NCBI RefSeq assembly: GCF_003172955.1
Contig: NZ_QGKR01000297.1
Coordinates: 1-40,822, forward strand
Direction of reading: 5' to 3'
DNA length: 40,822 bases
Source: Micromonospora acroterricola
GTDB taxonomy: Bacteria; Actinomycetota; Actinomycetes; Mycobacteriales; Micromonosporaceae
This document shows, one piece after another, positions 6,418-13,916 of the stretch. Both the position numbers and the translations under genes were made by a program. The notes under the pieces were generated by a model. The model saw only the letters and a list, made by a program, of their open reading frames with translations. It made no database searches and had not been told where the DNA came from. The first letter of the stretch is position 1; each line of letters begins with the position of its first letter.

Positions 6418-9054
6418 TCAGGGGTAGGTGGTCAGGTACACCTGCTGGGTGGCCGCGTTCGCGGTGCCGCCGGCGTTGTTGATCACCCGGTTGATGGTGC
6501 CGACGCCGCCGAGCGAGACGGTGACCATGTTGGTGAACCGCACGTTCGGGTTGGTGGGCGCCTCGATGGCCCGGTCGGCGACGACGGCCGGGTTCACGTT
6601 GAAGTAGCAGTAGCTTCCCATCCCGAACGCCTGGTGGCTGGTGACCGAGTCGGCCACCTTGTACGCGGCGTACCCGCGGGTCGCCCCGTTCATCCAGGCG
6701 ACCTGGTTGGGCGGGTCGTACGGCATCTCGTTCTGGTAGAAGTACGTGCGCCCGCCGTTGCCGTTCCAGACGGTCTGGTACTTCTGGTAGTGCTCGACAA
6801 AGAGGCCGTACATGGTGACGTTGTCGCCGTTGACCGTGAGCCCGGTGTCGGCGGTGTTCAGCGTCCATCCGGTGGGCACGCCCTGGGCGGCGTGGTCGGC
6901 CCGCCACAGCCACATGTGGTCGCCGATCACGTTGTCGCTGTTGACGGTCAGCGTGTTGGTGGCCTTGCCGACGTGCGGCCCGCCGATGCGGAAGAACACG
7001 TCGTGCAGCGAGGTCGGGTTCGCGGCGTGGCTCGCCGCCGAGCCGGCCGGGCCGACCTCCATCAGCACCGGCGAGTTCGTCGTGCCGGCCTCGAACATGA
7101 GGCCGGCCACCTTGACACCGTCCACGTCGGCCACCCGCATCCCGACGCTGCCGTTGTCGGCCTGGATGGTGGCCAGGCCGAGGCCGAGGACCACCGTGTC
7201 GGCCCGGTTGACCTGGATCGGCTCGGTGACGTGGTGCACGCCCGGGGTGAAGAGCAGGTGCTTCCCCTGGGCCAGGGCCGCGTTGATGGTGGCCGCGCTG
7301 GTGCCCTGCTGGACGACGTAGAACTGCGACAGTGAGATCGACGAGCCGGCCGGGGTCTTGTTGTACCAGCTGGTGCCGGTGGAGTTGCTGCGCAGCGCCG
7401 GCACGAAGACGCGGTACTCACCGGTGCCGTCCACGTAGAGGAACGGCTTCTCGCGTACCTGCGGGGTCTGCGGGATGACGGTGTGCGACGGGTTGGGGAA
7501 GTGCGGCGGCGGCGCGCCGGTGACGCCCTGGAAGACCATGTTCCACACCGAGCCGGTCCAGCCGTTGCCGAACTCGCTGTTGCGCGAGTACCACTGCTGC
7601 TGAGAGCCGGAGACGACCAGCCCGTCGATGCGGGTGTCGGCCAGCAGGCCGCCGCTGGACCAGCCGTCGCCGCCGTTCCAGAGCTGGATCTGGTTCTGCG
7701 CGCCGCGCAGGTGCATCCGCCGGTACGGCGCGGCCTGCGACACCGCCCAGCGCTCCACGGTCTGCCCGGCGGGCAGGGTGACCGAGAGGTTCTCGGCGGC
7801 ACGCCAGAAGTTCTGGGTGGCGTTGCCGCCCATCCAGAACGCCTCGGTGCGGACGTGGCCGTTGAGGTTGACGTCGTCCGGGCTCATGCCGAGGCCGGCG
7901 ACCTGGGTGAAGAAGCCGAGGTTGACGTCGGCGGTGTAGGTGCCGGGCTTGAACAGCACCGCGTAGCGCTGCGGGCCGAACTGGTTGGTCTCCTGCTGGG
8001 TGAAGAGGGTGTTCAGTCGACTCTGGATGGTCGACGTCGGCGTGCTCGGGTCGAAGACGAACGTGTTCGGCCCGAGGTTGGGGTTGCGTGGGTCGGTCGT
8101 GTCGACCGGGGGCTCGCTGGTCCCGCCGCCGGTGGTGTTCACCGCCAGCTCCCAGAGCGAGTAGCCGTAGGCGGTGCCCCGGGCGGTGCCGTACATCCGC
8201 AGGTAGCGACCGCTGCCGGTGACGGCGAGGGTCTGCGTCCCACCGGTGCCGGTGGTGGTCGAGTAGATCGTGGTCCAGGTGGCGCCGTCGGCCGAGGTCT
8301 GGAGCTGGAAGGCCCGGGCGTACGCGGCCTCCCAGGTGAGGACCACCCGGCAGATCGTGCGGGTGCTGCCCAGGTCGACGCGCAGCCACTGCGGGTCACT
8401 GGCGGCGCTGGCCCACCGGGTGCCGGTGTTGCCGTCGACGGCGGCGGACGGCGCGAGGCCGGCGTCCTGGGTGGACGAGGCGGTCGCCGGGCTGCCCTGC
8501 GCGACGTTGCTGCTGCCGCAGGTGGGCGTGCTGCCACCGGTCTCGCCGTAGACCTGGAACTCCCAGAGCGAGTAGCCGTAGCCGGTGGCCCGGGCGGTTC
8601 CGTACATCCGCACGTACCGGCCGGCGCCGGTGACGGTGAGGTTCTGGGTGCCGCCGGCGCCGGTGGTGGTGCTGTAGATGGTGGTCCAGGTGGCGCCGTC
8701 GTCGGAGGTCTGGAGCTGGAAGGCCCGGGCGTAGGCGCCCTCCCAGAGCAGGTTCACCTGGCTGAGGGTGGCCCGGGCGCCCAGGTCGACCTGGAGCCAC
8801 TGGGGGTCGCTGAACGCGCTGGCCCAGCGGGTGCCGGTGTTGCCGTCGACCGCGGCGGAGGCGGGGGTGCCGGCGTTCTCGGCGGATGAGGCGGTGGCCG
8901 GGCGGCCCTGGGAGAGCAGCGTGGGCGCGGCCTGCGCGGGTGTCGTGGCGCCGGTCGGCGTCAGCGCCGCGACCAGGGCCACGGTCAGTCCGAGGAGCAG
9001 GTGCCGGACGGTCCGCCGGGAACGCGGCCGTACGGATGAAGCGCGAGATGTCAT
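6418..9054 (-). CDS. Secreted beta-helix glycan-active protein with two discoidin (F5/8 type C) domains
   Basis: 878 residues from ATG 9054. Residues 1-42 are an Arg-rich signal peptide ending in PAQA. Two F5/8 type C (CBM32-like) domains follow at about 45-170 and 180-315; they share long identical runs such as AVDGNTGTRWAS and ARAFQLQTS, indicating internal duplication. After a Pro/Thr linker, residues 325-878 form a parallel beta-helix with repeated short strand-turn units and conserved blocks (FKPGTYTADVNLGFFTQVAG, WLWRADHAAQG, FVEHYQKYQTVWNGNGGR). This type resembles the GH55 (beta-1,3-glucanase) rib-cage architecture; GH87 or a polysaccharide lyase remain possible, and no catalytic residues are assigned. 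Exported, probably binding and cutting a polysaccharide. The open frame runs much further upstream, but the signal peptide fixes this start; the ribosome-binding site is weak (AGGCGATG). A promoter with a CebR-type operator lies at 9154-9200. Confidence 0.8.
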   Translation of the reverse strand: MTSRASSVRPRSRRTVRHLLLGLTVALVAALTPTGATTPAQAAPTLLSQGRPATASSAENAGTPASAAVDGNTGTRWASAFSDPQWLQVDLGARATLSQVNLLWEGAYARAFQLQTSDDGATWTTIYSTTTGAGGTQNLTVTGAGRYVRMYGTARATGYGYSLWEFQVYGETGGSTPTCGSSNVAQGSPATASSTQDAGLAPSAAVDGNTGTRWASAASDPQWLRVDLGSTRTICRVVLTWEAAYARAFQLQTSADGATWTTIYSTTTGTGGTQTLAVTGSGRYLRMYGTARGTAYGYSLWELAVNTTGGGTSEPPVDTTDPRNPNLGPNTFVFDPSTPTSTIQSRLNTLFTQQETNQFGPQRYAVLFKPGTYTADVNLGFFTQVAGLGMSPDDVNLNGHVRTEAFWMGGNATQNFWRAAENLSVTLPAGQTVERWAVSQAAPYRRMHLRGAQNQIQLWNGGDGWSSGGLLADTRIDGLVVSGSQQQWYSRNSEFGNGWTGSVWNMVFQGVTGAPPPHFPNPSHTVIPQTPQVREKPFLYVDGTGEYRVFVPALRSNSTGTSWYNKTPAGSSISLSQFYVVQQGTSAATINAALAQGKHLLFTPGVHHVTEPIQVNRADTVVLGLGLATIQADNGSVGMRVADVDGVKVAGLMFEAGTTNSPVLMEVGPAGSAASHAANPTSLHDVFFRIGGPHVGKATNTLTVNSDNVIGDHMWLWRADHAAQGVPTGWTLNTADTGLTVNGDNVTMYGLFVEHYQKYQTVWNGNGGRTYFYQNEMPYDPPNQVAWMNGATRGYAAYKVADSVTSHQAFGMGSYCYFNVNPAVVADRAIEAPTNPNVRFTNMVTVSLGGVGTINRVINNAGGTANAATQQVYLTTYP

Positions 9055-9153
9055 GACATCGCCTGTCGATAGGGGGTTACGGACGACGCGCGGGTGGGAT
9101 CGGGCTCGCCCGTGGTGCCGTGGGTGGTGCCGCCGATGCGACGCCGCGGGGCG

Positions 9154-9200
9154 GAGAGCGCTCTCGTAGGAGTGTTGCGGCGAGATTGCGACGGCGTCAA
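9154..9200 (-). promoter_or_regulatory. Promoter and CelR/CebR-like operator of the secreted beta-helix gene
   Basis: Minus-strand TTGACG (9195-9200), 17-nt spacer, CAACAC (9172-9177, weak -10). A perfect 12-bp palindrome GAGAGCGCTCTC (9154-9165) falls where +1 to +12 would be. The established CebR/CelR (LacI family) operator of actinomycete cellulase genes is TGGGAGCGCTCCCA, which shares the GAGCGCTC core. This suggests repression by a LacI-family regulator encoded elsewhere. Confidence 0.55.
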
Positions 9201-9211
9201 GACATCGATCT

Positions 9212-9224
9212 ATAACACTGTTAT
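9212..9224. promoter_or_regulatory. Palindrome ATAACACTGTTAT upstream of the beta-helix gene promoter
   Basis: ATAACA-C-TGTTAT is a perfect inverted repeat in an unusually A/T-rich patch, lying just upstream of the TTGACG -35 candidate. It is a plausible second regulator site. An alternative minus-strand -10 (TATAGA) also overlaps it. Confidence 0.4.
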
Positions 9225-9257
9225 TTATCCCGAAGGTTGGGTGTGGGCGATTTGCCC

Positions 9258-10457
9258 TCAGCGGCGCACGCCACCATCGGTGAGGAACCGGGCGATCGGC
9301 AGCGTGGCCGCGCCCAACGCCACCGCGTCCACCCCGAGTCGGCACAGCTCGATCGACGCCTGCTCGTACGGCTGGCGCAGCGCCTGCCGCCCGGCGGCCT
9401 CCCGGACGGCCGGCAGCAGGTCGCCCAGTGCCATCGCCGCCCAGCCGCCGAGCACCACCCGCTCCGGGTTGAACAGGTTGATCAGGTTGGCCACGCCGGC
9501 GCCGAGGTAGCCGGCGGTCTCGTCCAGCACCCGCCGGGCGGTGCCCGAGGTCGCGGCGGCGGCCACCAGCGCGGCGAGTTGCGACTCCTCGTCGTCGCCC
9601 GGCACCGGTCGACCCCGGCGCGCCTCCCGGTAGCGGTCGATGATCGCCTCGGCGCCCACGTACGCCTCCAGACAGCCCCGGGCGCCGCACCGGCAGGCCC
9701 GCCCGCCGTAGATCAGGGTGGTGTGCCCCCACTCCCCCGCGCTGCTGGACGCACCCCGGTAGGTGGCCCCGTTGGTCACCACCGCCGCGCCGACGCCGGA
9801 GCCGACCAGCGCGAAGACGGCGTGCCGCGCGCCCCGGCCGGCGCCGAACCACATCTCCGCCTGGCCGAGGGTCTTCGCGCCGTTGTCGATGTGCAGCGGC
9901 AGGTCGGTGCCCGCGCCGATCAGGCGCTCCAGCGGCACCCGGTCCCAGCCCAGGGCCTGGGCGTGTACCACGGCCTGGGCGCCCTGTTCGACGACCCCGG
10001 AGACGCCGATACCGACGCCCAGCACGTCGGCCGGGGCGACCCCGGCCTGCCCGGTCACCACGTCGATGCCGGCCAGCACGTGCCCGGCCACCACGTCCGG
10101 CTCGGTACGCGCCGGGTCGAGCGGGTACTCGACGCTGGCCAGCAGGGTCATCGCGAAGTCGAACAGCTCGACCCGGACCCGGGTCTCACCCACGTCCACG
10201 CCGACCACGAAGGCGAACCGCGGCGCGAACCGCAGCAGCATGCTGGGCCGGCCACCGTCGGACTCGGCGGCGCCGGCCTCGGCGACCAGGCCCTCGTCGA
10301 TCAGGTCGGCCACCACGTTGCTGACCGCCGGCTGGCTCAGCCCGGTGCTGCGCACCAGGTCCTGCCGGGTGAGCGGGGCGTCGAGGAAGAGCTTCGTCAG
10401 CAGGGCGGACCTGTTGCGCAGCCGGACGCTCCGGTTCGTGGCTCGCGCCAGCTCCAC
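9258..10457 (-). CDS. ROK family transcriptional regulator
   Basis: 399 residues from GTG 10457, with GAGGTG 5 nt upstream. Residues about 15-80 are a winged helix-turn-helix (LTRQDLVRSTGLSQPAVSNV). The rest is the ROK sugar-kinase-like fold: VGVDVGETRVRVEL as the first phosphate loop, EWGHTTL, and the zinc motif CRCGARGCLE with C255, C257 and C262, which in this family joins sugar sensing to DNA binding. Such repressors bind a sugar or sugar phosphate and release their operators. It is divergently placed from the sugar ABC importer, so it probably controls that operon and itself through the TTAATGA inverted repeat at 10532-10551. Related importers in Streptomyces (CebEFG) use a LacI-type regulator instead. 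A pure sugar kinase is unlikely because of the N-terminal DNA-binding domain. Confidence 0.9.
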   Translation of the reverse strand: MELARATNRSVRLRNRSALLTKLFLDAPLTRQDLVRSTGLSQPAVSNVVADLIDEGLVAEAGAAESDGGRPSMLLRFAPRFAFVVGVDVGETRVRVELFDFAMTLLASVEYPLDPARTEPDVVAGHVLAGIDVVTGQAGVAPADVLGVGIGVSGVVEQGAQAVVHAQALGWDRVPLERLIGAGTDLPLHIDNGAKTLGQAEMWFGAGRGARHAVFALVGSGVGAAVVTNGATYRGASSSAGEWGHTTLIYGGRACRCGARGCLEAYVGAEAIIDRYREARRGRPVPGDDEESQLAALVAAAATSGTARRVLDETAGYLGAGVANLINLFNPERVVLGGWAAMALGDLLPAVREAAGRQALRQPYEQASIELCRLGVDAVALGAATLPIARFLTDGGVRR

Positions 10458-10507
10458 TCGTCACCTCGATCCCGTCGGTCGTCCGAGCGACTGTAACCGC
10501 CCTGTGC

Positions 10508-10551
10508 TTGACGACCCACCAGCCAGCAACTTTAATGACGACATTCATTAA
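10508..10551 (+). promoter_or_regulatory. Promoter and overlapping operator of the sugar ABC-GH1 operon
   Basis: TTGACG (10508-10513), 17-nt spacer, TTTAAT (10531-10536) is a near-consensus promoter. An inverted repeat, TTAATGA (10532-10538), 6-nt spacer, TCATTAA (10545-10551), starts inside the -10 and covers the start point (about 10543). The divergent ROK regulator is the natural candidate to bind here and block transcription. The leader to the GTG at 10694 is about 150 nt. Confidence 0.7.
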
Positions 10552-10693
10552 GCCGTGATGTAACTCCCGGGAAACGCCGACCGGACCCCCGACGGCGTGT
10601 CCCCGAACCCGTCCGCAGCCGGCCGTCCGTCGCCTCACCCCTATCGACGACGGAGGTCGGCGGACCCCCACCACGCACCGGAAGGGCTGACCC

Positions 10694-11992
10694 GTGTCGA
10701 GACGACACCTCGGGATATTCACCGCCGCCGTACTGGCCGCCGCCTCACTGACCGCCTGCGGTGGCTCCGGCGACGACTCCGCCGCATCGCCCAAGACGCT
10801 CACCTACTGGGCCAGCAACCAGGGCGCCAGCCTGGAGGCCGACAAGACCATCCTCCAGCCCGAGCTGGACAAGTTCGAGAAGCAGTCCGGCATCAAGGTC
10901 ACCGTCGAGGTGGTCCCCTGGTCGGACCTGCTCAACCGCCTGCTCGCGGCCGCCGCCTCCGGCAAGGGCCCGGACGTGGTCAACATCGGCAACACCTGGT
11001 CGGCGTCGTTGCAGGCCACCGGCGCGCTGGTCGAGTTCGACGACGCCACCCTGCAGGCCGTCGGCGGCAAGGACCGGATCGTGCCCGCCGCGCTCGCCGC
11101 CGCCGGCGCCCCCGGCAAGCCGCCGGCCGCCGTGCCGCTCTACAGCATGGCGTACAGCCTGTACTACAACAAGAAGGCGTTCGCCGACGCCGGCATCACC
11201 GCACCGCCGACCACCTGGGAGCAGCTCGCCGAGTACGGCAAGAAGCTGACCACCGGCGGCAAGTGGGGCCTGGCGATCGAGGGGGCCAACCCGTCGGAGA
11301 ACGCCCACCACGCCTTCACCTTCAGCCAGCAGTACGGCGGCGAGTGGTTCGACTCGGCCGGCAAGCCGACCTTCGACACCCCGCAGAACGTCTCGGCGAT
11401 CAAGCGCTACATCGACTTCATGGCCGCCGACAAGATCACCAACCCGAGCAACGCCGAGTACGCGCAGAACCAGTCGGTCTCCGACTTCGCCAACGGCAAG
11501 GCCGCCATGCTGCTCTGGCAGTCCGCCGGCTCGAACCTGAAGACGCAGAACATGCCCGCCGACGCGTACGGGGTGGCCCCGGTGCCGTTCCTGGCCAGCC
11601 CGCCGGCCGGTGGCAAGAAGGTCAACAGCATGGTCGCCGGGATCAACATGGCGGTCTTCAAGCACACCAAGAACCGCGACGGCGCGCTGAGCTTCGTGAA
11701 GTTCATGACCAGCGACGAGGAGCAGACGGTCCTCAACCGCACGTACGGCTCGCTGCCGGCGGTCACGACCGCGGGCTCCGACCCGGCGTTCAGCGCACCG
11801 GAGCAGAAGACCATCCAGGAGACCCTGGTCACCACCGCGGCCCCGCTGCCGCAGGTGCCCGAGGAGAGCACCTTCGAGACCCTGGTCGGCACCGCGATGA
11901 AGGAGCTGTTCGCGGACGCGGCCAGCGGCAAGCCGGTCACCGAGGCGTCGGTGAAGGCGAAGCTGACCGACGCGCAGCAGAAGATGCGCTGA
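10694..11992 (+). CDS. Sugar ABC transporter substrate-binding lipoprotein
   Basis: 432 residues from GTG 10694, with GGAAGGG upstream. The signal peptide ends in lipobox LTAC with Cys22, so the protein is lipidated and held on the outer face of the membrane. The mature part is a family 1 extracellular solute-binding protein (MalE-like; TYWASNQGASLEADKTILQP, VVPWSDLLNRLLAAAASGKG, MAYSLYYNKKAFADAGI, YGGEWFDSAGKP, FANGKAAMLLWQSAG). It captures an oligosaccharide and delivers it to the two permeases downstream. The GH1 enzyme at the end of the operon suggests a beta-glucoside such as cellobiose, laminaribiose or gentiobiose. No ATPase is encoded with it; in Streptomyces such importers share MsiK. 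A strong hairpin after the gene (12006-12044) probably raises its expression over the permeases. Confidence 0.92.
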   Translation: MSRRHLGIFTAAVLAAASLTACGGSGDDSAASPKTLTYWASNQGASLEADKTILQPELDKFEKQSGIKVTVEVVPWSDLLNRLLAAAASGKGPDVVNIGNTWSASLQATGALVEFDDATLQAVGGKDRIVPAALAAAGAPGKPPAAVPLYSMAYSLYYNKKAFADAGITAPPTTWEQLAEYGKKLTTGGKWGLAIEGANPSENAHHAFTFSQQYGGEWFDSAGKPTFDTPQNVSAIKRYIDFMAADKITNPSNAEYAQNQSVSDFANGKAAMLLWQSAGSNLKTQNMPADAYGVAPVPFLASPPAGGKKVNSMVAGINMAVFKHTKNRDGALSFVKFMTSDEEQTVLNRTYGSLPAVTTAGSDPAFSAPEQKTIQETLVTTAAPLPQVPEESTFETLVGTAMKELFADAASGKPVTEASVKAKLTDAQQKMR

Positions 11993-12005
11993 CCCAGGCG
12001 TCACC

Positions 12006-12044
12006 GGTGGCCGTGGTCGGGCGCTGAGCCCGGCCACGGCCACC
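12006..12044 (+). promoter_or_regulatory. Intra-operon stem-loop after the binding-protein gene
   Basis: A 17-bp stem (12006-12022 with 12028-12044, one G-U wobble) with loop GCTGA sits 13 nt after the binding-protein stop and 18 nt before the permease start codon. Such hairpins downstream of binding-protein genes (as between malE and malF) protect the upstream mRNA and partly terminate, giving more binding protein than permease. Confidence 0.7.
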
Positions 12045-12062
12045 GCCTCCGAGAGGACCCCG

Positions 12063-13055
12063 ATGGCAACCAGCACCACCGCGCCGGACGCCGACCGGCG
12101 CGAACCCCGAGCCGGGTCACCGGCCCGGGGGCCGGCCCGCCGGCCCCGCGGCCCCCGCCGCTCGCTCCTGCCGTACCTGCTGCTCGCACCGGCCGTCGTG
12201 CTGGAACTCGCCATCCACGTGATCCCGATGGTGGTCGGGGTCTGGATGAGCCTGCTGGAGCTGACCCAGTTCCACATCCGCGACTGGTCCACCGCACCCT
12301 TCGTCGGGTTCGAGAACTACCGGGCGACGCTCGACCTGAACAGCGCCGCCGGCAAGGAACTGCTGCACTCGTTCTGGATCACCCTGGCCTACAGCCTGCT
12401 CTCGGTCGGGTTCGCCTGGCTGCTCGGCATCTCGGCGGCGGTCGTTCTGCAACGGCCGTTCCGGGGGCGGGCGATCCTGCGGGCGCTGTTCCTCACCCCG
12501 TACGCCCTGCCGGTCTACGCCGCGGTGATCACCTGGAGTTTCCTGCTGCAACGCGACACCGGCCTGGTCAACCACGTCCTCGTCGACCAGCTCGGGCTGC
12601 TCAACGAGCGGCCGTTCTGGCTGATCGGCGACAACAGCTTCTGGTCGCTCCTGGTGGTGTCGGTGTGGCGCAACTGGCCGTTCGCGTTCCTCTGCCTGAT
12701 GGCCGGCCTGCAGAACGTGCCCGGCGAGCTGTACGAGGCCGCCGCGATCGACGGCGCCGGGTTCTGGCGCCGGCTGCGATCGGTCACCCTGCCGATGCTG
12801 CGGCCGGTGAACCTGGTGCTGCTGCTGGTGCTGTTCCTGTGGACGTTCAACGACTTCAACACCCCGTTCGTGCTCTTCGGCGGCTCCGCGCCCGAGCAGG
12901 CCGACCTCATCTCCATCCACATCTACCGCAGCTCCTTCAAGACCTGGGACTTCGGCTCCGGCTCGGCGATGTCCGTGGCGCTGCTGCTGTTCCTGCTCCT
13001 CGTCTCGGCCGCGTACCTGCTGATCACCAACCGTCGGAGGGACGACCATGCGTGA
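12063..13055 (+). CDS. Sugar ABC transporter permease (MalF-like)
   Basis: 330 residues from ATG 12063, preceded by GAGAGGAC. A Pro/Arg-rich cytoplasmic head of about 35 residues is followed by six predicted membrane segments (first: LLPYLLLAPAVVLELAIHVI). The cytoplasmic EAA loop, EAAAIDGAGFWRRLRSVTLP, is the docking site for the ATPase. With the next gene it forms the heterodimeric channel of a carbohydrate uptake transporter 1 type importer. It overlaps the second permease by 8 nt (13048-13055), so translation is coupled. Confidence 0.93.
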   Translation: MATSTTAPDADRREPRAGSPARGPARRPRGPRRSLLPYLLLAPAVVLELAIHVIPMVVGVWMSLLELTQFHIRDWSTAPFVGFENYRATLDLNSAAGKELLHSFWITLAYSLLSVGFAWLLGISAAVVLQRPFRGRAILRALFLTPYALPVYAAVITWSFLLQRDTGLVNHVLVDQLGLLNERPFWLIGDNSFWSLLVVSVWRNWPFAFLCLMAGLQNVPGELYEAAAIDGAGFWRRLRSVTLPMLRPVNLVLLLVLFLWTFNDFNTPFVLFGGSAPEQADLISIHIYRSSFKTWDFGSGSAMSVALLLFLLLVSAAYLLITNRRRDDHA

Positions 13056-13887
13056 GACCGCCGGTGAGCGCTGGGGCCGGCGCATCGTGCTGACCCTGCT
13101 CACCCTCTTCGTCGTCATCCCGCTCTACGTGATGGTCACCTCCGCCGCGAAGCCGTTGCAGGACGTGCAGAACGGCTTCACCTGGTGGCCCAGCCGGCCC
13201 ACCCTGCAACCGTTCGTCGACATGTGGAGCACCGTGCCGCTGGCCCGGTACCTGGTGAACAGCCTGGTGGTGTCGAGCATCGCGGCGGTCTGCTCGGTGG
13301 CGGTGGCCATCTTCGCCGCGTTCGCGGTGAGCCGGTACCGGTTCCGCGGCCGGGGAGTCTTCTCGGTGACGGTGCTGTCCACCCAGATGTTCCCCGGCAT
13401 CCTGTTCCTGCTGCCGCTGTTCCTCATCTACGTCAACCTCGGCAACGCCACCGGCATCGAGCTGTACGCCAGCCGTACCGGCCTGGTGATCACGTACCTG
13501 ACCTTCTCGCTGCCGTTCTCGATCTGGATGCTGGTCGGCTACTTCGACTCGATCCCTCGGGGGCTGGACGAGGCGGCGCAGGTCGACGGCGCCGGTCCGC
13601 TGCGCATCCTGTTCCGGGTCATCCTGCCTGCCGCCGTGCCCGGCGTCGTGGCGGTCACCGTGTACGCGTTCATGACCGCCTGGGGTGAGGTGCTCTTCGC
13701 GTCGGTGATGACCGACGAGGGCAGCCGCACCCTGGCCGTCGGCCTGCAGGGCTACTCCACCCAGTTCAACGTCTACTGGAACCAGATCATGGCCGCCTCG
13801 CTGGTGGTCAGCATCCCGGTCGTCGTCGGGTTCCTGGCCCTGCAGCGCTACTTCGTCGCCGGCCTGACCGCCGGCGCGGTCAAGTGA
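13048..13887 (+). CDS. Sugar ABC transporter permease (MalG-like)
   Basis: 279 residues from ATG 13048, with GGAGGG in the end of the previous gene. Six membrane segments; the EAA loop reads [21 protein letters not shown]. The N-terminal [14 protein letters not shown] and the periplasmic section are typical of MalG-like partners. It pairs with the MalF-like permease. Its TGA stop overlaps a GTG that could be the first codon of the GH1 gene, but the better-placed GH1 start is 32 nt further on. Confidence 0.93.
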   Translation: MRETAGERWGRRIVLTLLTLFVVIPLYVMVTSAAKPLQDVQNGFTWWPSRPTLQPFVDMWSTVPLARYLVNSLVVSSIAAVCSVAVAIFAAFAVSRYRFRGRGVFSVTVLSTQMFPGILFLLPLFLIYVNLGNATGIELYASRTGLVITYLTFSLPFSIWMLVGYFDSIPRGLDEAAQVDGAGPLRILFRVILPAAVPGVVAVTVYAFMTAWGEVLFASVMTDEGSRTLAVGLQGYSTQFNVYWNQIMAASLVVSIPVVVGFLALQRYFVAGLTAGAVK

Positions 13888-13916
13888 GTCATTCAATCCC
13901 AGAGGAGAACCGACCC

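Noticed and set aside
9047..9060. 14-bp palindrome GATGTCATGACATC covering the start codon of the beta-helix gene
   Set aside because: Perfect, but it consists mainly of the start and second codon; without conservation data it is as likely chance as an operator, so not called.
13884..13916. GTG 13884 as GH1 start
   Set aside because: It overlaps the permease stop but has no ribosome-binding site, while GTG 13917 has AGAGGAG at the right distance; kept as alternative only.
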